From: Mycolicibacterium tusciae JS617 | GTDB lineage: Bacteria > Actinomycetota > Actinomycetes > Mycobacteriales > Mycobacteriaceae | Direction: 5' to 3' | DNA length: 64,000 nt | Assembly: GCF_000243415.2 (NCBI RefSeq) | Contig: NZ_KI912270.1 | Coordinates: forward strand, 3,720,001 to 3,784,000 | Shown: positions 59,045-64,000 of the stretch, piece after piece | How the letters are laid out: each line of letters starts with the position of its first letter | Numbering within the stretch: the first letter of the stretch is position 1 | The notes under the pieces: model-generated | Database searches by the model: none | Told to the model about the DNA's origin: nothing | Seen by the model: only the letters and a program-made list of their open reading frames with translations | Made by a program: the position numbers and the translations under genes

Positions 59045-59737
59045 GTGGAACCTCTGCTCCATTTCGCTTCGAACTACTGGTGGCTGGTCTTTCCGCTCAG
59101 TGGCGTGATCGGCGGTGGGCTGAAGGCGGTGCAGGCGGCCAATGAGCGTCGCGCACAACGACGGCTCGAGCGCTACCGGATCAAACAGCAGACCAAGGTC
59201 GCGCTCGCGCAGGCATCGAACCGGTCGCGCAACAACGAGGCGGCCAACCGTCGGGAGATGTCGAAAGTGCTGGCCCGCCACGACAACACCGACGCACGCT
59301 GGCTGGAATACGAAATCGACGTCGCGAGGCTGTTGGACTTTCCGCTGATGACCGATATGCGTGACCCGCTGACCATCGCCTTCCACAAGGCCCGCAGCCA
59401 CGCGGACCTGCTGCGCCCGGACAGCGTCGACGACATCCTCGATGACCGCGGCGCACAACTGGAGTACCGCGACGCCGTGCACGAATACGTCGCCGCGTTC
59501 GACGTCGCCGAGGCCGAGGCGACCCGAAGGCGCCGAAGCGACTTCTCCGCCGACGCGCAGGAACGCCTCGAGCGCGCACAGCACCTGCTGCGCCTCGCGT
59601 CAGACGGCGGCGCCACCAACGAAGAGCGCAAGGCCGCCTACGCCCGCGCCAAAAAGGAACTCGACGGGCTGATTGTGCTGCCGGCCGTCACCCGCGCGGC
59701 CATCGAGCGCAAGATCGCGGGCGAGATCGAGGCCTGA
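59045..59737 (+). CDS. Membrane-anchored coiled-coil protein of unknown function
   Basis: 230 residues. One N-terminal transmembrane helix (about 9-28, NYWWLVFPLSGVIGGGLKAV) is followed by a long charged helical region (ERRAQRRLERYRIKQQTKVA, then ARHDNTDARWLEYEIDVARL) and a C-terminal helical domain with ERKAAYARAKKELDGL. This suggests a membrane-tethered coiled coil facing the cytoplasm. No family name is recognised. It starts at GTG 59045 and is convergent with the next gene. Confidence 0.72.
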   Translation: MEPLLHFASNYWWLVFPLSGVIGGGLKAVQAANERRAQRRLERYRIKQQTKVALAQASNRSRNNEAANRREMSKVLARHDNTDARWLEYEIDVARLLDFPLMTDMRDPLTIAFHKARSHADLLRPDSVDDILDDRGAQLEYRDAVHEYVAAFDVAEAEATRRRRSDFSADAQERLERAQHLLRLASDGGATNEERKAAYARAKKELDGLIVLPAVTRAAIERKIAGEIEA

Positions 59738-59740
59738 CCA

Positions 59741-59986
59741 TCAACCGCCGAGCTCCGATATCGCCGCGTCGAGCACTCCGGCCTGTTCGGCGACATCGTG
59801 GTCCGACGGCGCCTCGCCGAGGCGTTTGACGAGATCCTCGCGCGACACGACTTCGAGGGCGCCCCGATAATCGGGCGACGCAAGCTGCCCGGCGCCGATC
59901 ACGTCGATGCGGCCCTCGACCAGGACCATGGTGGCGTTCTTCTGCTCGGCCGCCAGCAGCCGTTGCAAATCATCAGCGGTGATCAC
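59741..59986 (-). CDS. Small hypothetical protein
   Basis: 81 residues with an N-terminal helix (ITADDLQRLLAAEQKNATMV), a short beta-rich middle (VLVEGRIDVIGAGQLAS) and an acidic C-terminal helix. No family recognised. The phrase DVIGAGQLASPDYRGALEVV may form a small ligand or protein contact domain. It lies 23 bases downstream of a membrane-protein gene on the same strand and may be co-transcribed with it. Confidence 0.65.
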   Translation of the reverse strand: MITADDLQRLLAAEQKNATMVLVEGRIDVIGAGQLASPDYRGALEVVSREDLVKRLGEAPSDHDVAEQAGVLDAAISELGG

Positions 59987-60009
59987 ACGCTGCTCCTCTC
60001 AATCATCGT

Positions 60010-60462
60010 TTAGCCATACCCGACCAGGGCCGTAAACAACGCCGCGCAGGTGAGGAAATCCAGCGGCAATCGCAACAGGCTGCGCCGGGTCCATGCCACC
60101 GCGGCGGCCTCGTCGACGGCGGCCGGATCCGCCTTCTCGAACATCACCGCCTTGGGCACGAAGTCGACGAGCGACCACACCCGCGTCACGGTGTGGCCGA
60201 CCAGCGCCACCAGCAGCGCAAGCCGCACGTCGGCGTCGCGCCAGGCGGCGATGAGCGCGACGATCACCAGCACCTCGAACAGGATGTGCGCGGGAATCCA
60301 GAACCGGCGACGGGAGATCCCCCCGTTCTGCGCCTGGACGATGCCGGGCCGCTTGGGCCAGGCCGGGTCGACGACGACAGCTTCGTAGAGGCCGCCTCCG
60401 AGAAGTGCGCAGGCGACGAGGGTGGTTACGGCGATCAGGACGAGCGTCGGGGTCCACATCAC
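60010..60462 (-). CDS. Four-helix membrane protein (DUF1772-like)
   Basis: 150 residues with helices at about 5-28, 58-76, 82-100 and 128-147. GGGLYEAVVVDPAWPKRPGI after helix 1 and the placement of RRRFWIPAHILFEVL resemble the DUF1772 group of small membrane proteins. ATG 60462 (a second Met follows directly). It lies 10 bases downstream of the TetR gene stop on the same strand, so it may be in the TetR transcript. Confidence 0.75.
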   Translation of the reverse strand: MMWTPTLVLIAVTTLVACALLGGGLYEAVVVDPAWPKRPGIVQAQNGGISRRRFWIPAHILFEVLVIVALIAAWRDADVRLALLVALVGHTVTRVWSLVDFVPKAVMFEKADPAAVDEAAAVAWTRRSLLRLPLDFLTCAALFTALVGYG

Positions 60463-60472
60463 CGCCGATTAT

Positions 60473-61015
60473 CTAGGGCGCGTCGAGGTAACGCTGCACG
60501 GTGGGCCCTAGCCAGGCGACGGCCTCGTCATGGGGCATGGTGACGATCGGCGGCAACTGCAGCACGTACCGGCACAACGCCAGCCCGAGCGTCTGCGTCG
60601 CGATCAATGCCGCCCGACGTTCCGGCGCGTCGGGGTTGATCTTCACGATCACCGGTAAGAGCTGACTCGCGAACATCGACCGCATCCGTTGTGCCGCTTC
60701 GGCATTGGTGGCGCTCGCCCGCAGCAACACGATGAGTACTTCGTCGCGTTCCCACCGGTTCATGAAGTGGTCGACGAGGGCGGTCCCCACCTGGTCGCGA
60801 TCGACGTCGGACAGATCAGGCAACTGCAGATCGAGATCGGCCGCGGCGGCGAACAGCTGGTCCTTGCTGCCGAAGTAGCGCATCACCATCGACGGGTCGA
60901 TGTTGGCGTCCGCGGCGATGGCCCTGATGGTCGCCCGCTCGAACCCCGATTTGGCGAACTGCTCCCTGGCTGCCGCCAGGATCACCGCCTTGGTCTGTTC
61001 CGACGATCTGCGCAT
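60473..61015 (-). CDS. TetR-family transcriptional regulator
   Basis: 180 residues. HTH: SSEQTKAVILAAAREQFAKS, RATIRAIAADANIDPSMVMR, YFGSKDQLFAAA. The C-terminal domain is helical (LVDHFMNRWERDEVLIVLLR). ATG 61015 is chosen: a TACAAT -10 box lies 7 bases upstream (reverse strand of 61028-61023), which gives a leaderless mRNA. It is divergent from a flavin monooxygenase gene, with two similar palindromes between them, so it should autoregulate and control that gene. Confidence 0.92.
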   Translation of the reverse strand: MRRSSEQTKAVILAAAREQFAKSGFERATIRAIAADANIDPSMVMRYFGSKDQLFAAAADLDLQLPDLSDVDRDQVGTALVDHFMNRWERDEVLIVLLRASATNAEAAQRMRSMFASQLLPVIVKINPDAPERRAALIATQTLGLALCRYVLQLPPIVTMPHDEAVAWLGPTVQRYLDAP

Positions 61016-61028
61016 GCCAACGATTGTA

Positions 61029-61046
61029 GGCCAACAAGTGTTGACA
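61029..61046. promoter_or_regulatory. Putative TetR operator A
   Basis: GGCCAAC-AAGT-GTTGACA is an imperfect version of operator B. It lies immediately upstream of the TetR -10 box, filling the -35/-10 spacer. Confidence 0.5.
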
Positions 61047-61072
61047 TTGCCGCGCGGCGAGGGAATTATCGA

Positions 61073-61090
61073 TGCCAACAAGCGTTGGCA
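61073..61090. promoter_or_regulatory. Putative TetR operator B
   Basis: TGCCAAC-AAGC-GTTGGCA is a perfect inverted repeat with 7-base arms, 27 bases upstream of the monooxygenase ATG. Size and shape fit a TetR operator, and a related site lies 26 bases away. Confidence 0.65.
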
Positions 61091-61117
61091 TAGGCAACGG
61101 AAGCGAAGGAGAAAGCG

Positions 61118-62263
61118 ATGAACGACAACTACCACCCTCAGGTTCTGGTTATCGGCGCAGGTCCGACAGGGTTGGCGCTGGCCGCCTCACTGGTCGCCCG
61201 CGGGGTCGCGACCACGATCGTCGATCAGCAGGCCGCCGGAGCCAACACCTCCCGCGCCGCGGTGGTGAACGCCCGCACCCTCGAGGTTCTCGAACACCTC
61301 GACGTGGCCAGGCGGCTCGTTAAGGAAGGCGTTGCCGCACCCTTGTTCACGATCCGCGACCGCGGCCGCACGCTGATCCCCATCGACTTCAGCGGGTTGC
61401 CGACGGACTATCCGTACTCGCTGATGGTGCCGCAGTCGACCACCGAGCGGCTGCTGCTCGAGCGTCTCGAAGAACTCGGCGGTGCCGTGCTGCGGCCAAG
61501 GACCGTCACCGCGATCGCGCAGGACGCCGATGGGGTGACGGCGACGTTGGACGACGGTGCGGTCATCCGTGCCCGCTACGCCGTCGGCGCGGACGGAATT
61601 CACAGCATCGTGCGCGAGCAGGCCGGCATCGGGTTCGAGGGCAGCGCGTACGACCAGTCCTTCATGCTGGCCGACGTCAGACTGACCGGCGATGCGCCAC
61701 ACGACGAGGTGATCCTGTTCTGGGCGACCGCGGGCCTGACGGTGGTGGCACCGCTGCCAGACGATGTGTATCGAATCGTCGCGCCGGTCGCCGACGCCAC
61801 CGAGGAACCCACTGCAGAGTTCGTCCAGCAGATTCTCGACACCCGCGTCGGCACGGACCGGATGACCGTCGCCGACGTCATCTGGGGCTCCCGGTTCCGG
61901 GTTCACCACCGCGTCGCCGACACCTATCGCGCGGGCCGTCTGCTGCTCGCCGGTGATGCGGCGCACGTGCACAGCCCGGCAGGCGGGCAGGGCATGAATC
62001 TGGGCATCCAGGATGCCGTCGCACTGGGCGATGCGCTGGCCGCCGTCCTGGACGGTGCGCCGGAAAATGTGCTGGACGACTACAGCGCCGTTCGCCGCCC
62101 GATCGCCAAAGATGTTGTGAGGATGACCGATCGGCTCACCCGGCTGGCCACGCTGCCGCGCGCGGCACGCCCGATTCGCAACGCCGTGATCGGCCTGCTC
62201 GGGCGGGTGCCTGCGATTCGGCTGACGCTGGCCCGCAAGCTCAGCGGTCTGGTGTACCGCTGA
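61118..62263 (+). CDS. FAD-dependent monooxygenase (aromatic hydroxylase type)
   Basis: 381 residues. FAD motifs: VIGAGPTGLALAASLVARGV (GxGxxG), VGADGIHSIVREQAG (DG motif) and LAGDAAHVHSPAGGQGMNLG (GD motif). Class A flavin monooxygenases hydroxylate phenols and other aromatics with NAD(P)H and O2. Length is that of p-hydroxybenzoate hydroxylase, without the C-terminal thioredoxin-like domain of phenol hydroxylases. A GAAGGAG site precedes ATG 61118. Divergent TetR control is likely, perhaps induced by the substrate or a toxic compound. Confidence 0.92.
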   Translation: MNDNYHPQVLVIGAGPTGLALAASLVARGVATTIVDQQAAGANTSRAAVVNARTLEVLEHLDVARRLVKEGVAAPLFTIRDRGRTLIPIDFSGLPTDYPYSLMVPQSTTERLLLERLEELGGAVLRPRTVTAIAQDADGVTATLDDGAVIRARYAVGADGIHSIVREQAGIGFEGSAYDQSFMLADVRLTGDAPHDEVILFWATAGLTVVAPLPDDVYRIVAPVADATEEPTAEFVQQILDTRVGTDRMTVADVIWGSRFRVHHRVADTYRAGRLLLAGDAAHVHSPAGGQGMNLGIQDAVALGDALAAVLDGAPENVLDDYSAVRRPIAKDVVRMTDRLTRLATLPRAARPIRNAVIGLLGRVPAIRLTLARKLSGLVYR

Positions 62264-62642
62264 ACTCCACGGCGCGGCCGCGGCTGCCGACGTACAGCGC
62301 GGCGGTCGCGGCGACGACCTCCACGAGTGCCAGCAGCGTCGCCACCGCCATCAGCGTCGACGACGGTGGCGCCTCTGCGTTTCCAGGGCCGTGGTGATGC
62401 GTGGGGCCGGGCAGGTGCAGCGCGATCATCGCGATGTTCATCAGGGCGACGACCACCCAGGCCCGCGCCGTACCGTCACGCCACAGTTCGCGTGCGCAGT
62501 ACAGGCACGCCACGATCATCGTCGCGAGTAGACCGGCCACGATCACGCTGGACGCGTGGCCCAGCATCGCCGCGTGTAGTCCCGCCGACGCGGTCGCGAG
62601 CACCGCGCACGTCCGTCGTGCCACCGTCGATGCAGACGTCAT
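62241..62642 (-). CDS. Small membrane protein with His-rich loop
   Basis: 133 residues with four predicted helices (about 9-25, 31-48, 60-77, 95-118) and a His-rich loop LHLPGPTHHHGPGN between the third and fourth. A metal-binding or transport role is possible, but nothing is established. Its 3' end overlaps the monooxygenase gene tail-to-tail by 23 bases. Family not recognised. Confidence 0.65.
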   Translation of the reverse strand: MTSASTVARRTCAVLATASAGLHAAMLGHASSVIVAGLLATMIVACLYCARELWRDGTARAWVVVALMNIAMIALHLPGPTHHHGPGNAEAPPSSTLMAVATLLALVEVVAATAALYVGSRGRAVEFSGTPDR

Positions 62643-62672
62643 GTAGATAGAGACTCCGGCGAGCGTCAGAAT

Positions 62673-64000
62673 TCATCCTTCCGCGGAGTCGAGGCCGAGA
62701 AGTTTGACGGTTTCGGCTCGCATTTCGACTTTGCGCACCTTGCCGGTAACGGTCATCGGGAACTCGTCGACGACGTGGACATAGCGCGGGATCTTGTAGT
62801 GAGCCAGCTTGCCGGTGGCGAAGTCGCGCAGGGCCCGCGCGTCGACCGGGCCCTTTCCCGGCTTCATCCGCACCCACGCACAGATCTCCTCGCCGTACTT
62901 CTCGTCGGGGACACCGATGACCTGCGCGTCGTCGACATCCGGATGGGTGTACAGGAACTCCTCGATCTCGCGCGGATAGATGTTCTCGCCGCCTCGGATC
63001 ACCATGTCCTTGATGCGGCCCACGATGTTGCAGTAACCGTCGTCGCGCATGACGGCGAGATCGCCGGTGTGCATCCAGCCGTCGTCGTCGATCGACTCCG
63101 CCGTCTTGGCCTCGTCCTCCCAGTAGCCGATCATCACCGAGTAACCGCGCGTGCAGAATTCGCCGGTCTGCCCGCGTTCGACGACCTCGCCCGTTTCGGC
63201 GTCGACGATCTTGATCTCGACGTGCGGGTGCGCCCGGCCGATCGAACTGGTGCGCCGTTCGAGGTCGTCGTCGATGCGCGTCTGACACGACACCGGCGAC
63301 GTCTCGGTCATCCCGTATGCGATGGCGAGCTCCGAGGCGTTCATGTCGCTGACGCAGCGCTTCATGACCTCGACGGGACAGACCGATCCGGCCATGACGC
63401 CCGTGCGCAGCGACGACAGGTCGCGCTGCGCGAGGTCGGGCTGACCGAGCATCGCGATGAACATGGTTGGCACTCCGTAAACGCCCGTGCACCTTTCTTT
63501 TTCGATGGCATCCAGGGTCAGTGCCGGATCGAAGGCCGGCGCTGGGATCACCATGGTGGCGCCGTGACTAGTGCACCCCAGATTTCCCATCACCATGCCG
63601 AAGCAGTGATAGAACGGGACCGGGATACACAGTCGGTCGGTGGGTCCGAAGTTGATGAGTTCGGTGGTGAAGTACCCGTTGTTGAGGATGTTGCAATGTG
63701 AGAGCGTGGCGCCTTTGGGGAAACCGGTTGTGCCCGAGGTGTATTGGATGTTGATCGGCTGGTGGTGATCCAGCGAATTCATCCTGGCACGTAGATCGTC
63801 GGCGGCGACGGCGTCTGTCCTCTCGATGAGATCGCGCCAGTCGTCGGTACCGAGGTAGAGCACTTCCTGCAGTTGCGGCGTCTCGGCCCGCACGTCGTCG
63901 ACCATGCTCACGTAGTCCGACGTCTTGAACGACGTGGCGGAGAACAGCGTGCGGATCCCCGACTGCTTCAGCACGTAGGCCAGTTCGTGCGTGCGATAGG
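62673..64000 (-). CDS. AMP-dependent fatty acid-CoA ligase (FadD-type), 5' end beyond the window
   Basis: The gene starts beyond base 64000; 442 residues are visible. IQYTSGTTGFPKGATLSH (ATP loop), YGMTETSPVS, WMHTGDLAVMRDDGYCNIVG and the C-terminal catalytic Lys in MTVTGKVRKVEM identify an ANL acyl-CoA synthetase. The first visible residues (TYRTHELAYVLKQSGIRTLF) lie well inside the N-terminal domain, so about 100 residues are missing. It would activate a medium- or long-chain carboxylic acid. Confidence 0.93.
   Translation of the reverse strand, partial: YRTHELAYVLKQSGIRTLFSATSFKTSDYVSMVDDVRAETPQLQEVLYLGTDDWRDLIERTDAVAADDLRARMNSLDHHQPINIQYTSGTTGFPKGATLSHCNILNNGYFTTELINFGPTDRLCIPVPFYHCFGMVMGNLGCTSHGATMVIPAPAFDPALTLDAIEKERCTGVYGVPTMFIAMLGQPDLAQRDLSSLRTGVMAGSVCPVEVMKRCVSDMNASELAIAYGMTETSPVSCQTRIDDDLERRTSSIGRAHPHVEIKIVDAETGEVVERGQTGEFCTRGYSVMIGYWEDEAKTAESIDDDGWMHTGDLAVMRDDGYCNIVGRIKDMVIRGGENIYPREIEEFLYTHPDVDDAQVIGVPDEKYGEEICAWVRMKPGKGPVDARALRDFATGKLAHYKIPRYVHVVDEFPMTVTGKVRKVEMRAETVKLLGLDSAEG

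Overview
The window is high-GC DNA of a free-living, fast-growing-type Mycobacterium (Mycolicibacterium). The evidence is a block syntenic with M. tuberculosis Rv0904c-Rv0910 (accD3, echA6, metallo-beta-lactamase, beta-lactamase-like lipoprotein, ctpE, Rv0909/Rv0910-type pair), a leprae-type Hsp18, many apparently leaderless ATG/GTG starts and a wealth of acyl-CoA dehydrogenase, P450 and SDR genes. No rRNA, tRNA or CRISPR array was seen, and no gene-free stretch exceeds 300 bases.

Layout. 1-9148: the tail of a carotenoid oxygenase gene, a tandem HxlR regulator, a CIRCE-controlled hsp18, small metabolic enzymes (isochorismatase-like, GNAT, cupin, BKACE, S4 protein), a large secreted glycine/asparagine-rich repeat protein, an SDR lacking its catalytic Tyr, an amidohydrolase and a DUF1330-like gene. 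9147-10700: an IS3-family element. 10708-33592: a large catabolic locus. Its minus strand carries an SDR, a Rieske oxygenase, [IS1182-family element], a Baeyer-Villiger monooxygenase, an SDR, a CoA-transferase, two paired acyl-CoA dehydrogenases, a Gfo/Idh oxidoreductase, a ThDP enzyme and an aldehyde dehydrogenase. Its plus strand carries a beta-propeller (SMP-30/NHL-like) protein, a GntR/HutC regulator, two acyl-CoA ligases and an SDR. Two similar palindromes sit in the divergent promoter region. The layout fits oxidative opening of a ring (hydroxylation, Baeyer-Villiger lactone formation, lactone hydrolysis) followed by CoA activation and beta-oxidation-like steps; the substrate is unknown.

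33701-38474: an NAD(P)-binding protein, a stand-alone molybdopterin oxidoreductase, a DapB-like reductase and an SDR. 38515-49362: the most unusual region. A TetR/membrane-protein module is duplicated (one TetR copy broken by an in-frame stop) around a NorD-like vWA protein, a NorQ/MoxR-like AAA ATPase and two tiny one-helix proteins, followed by a bitopic protein, two P450s, two more DapB-like reductases and a VOC protein, all tightly overlapping. Repeated TTGACT/AGTCAA palindromes overlap the module promoters. This looks like an undescribed membrane-bound enzyme with its own maturation factors.

49571-58969: a small membrane protein, a bacterial homologue of ERG2 C-8 sterol isomerase/sigma-1 receptor, a VOC protein, then the Rv0910-to-Rv0904c-like block. 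echA6 and accD3 diverge from a perfectly symmetric shared -10 box. 59045-64000: a coiled-coil membrane protein, small hypotheticals, a TetR/FAD-monooxygenase divergent pair with two operator palindromes, a small membrane protein and a truncated acyl-CoA ligase gene running off the right edge.
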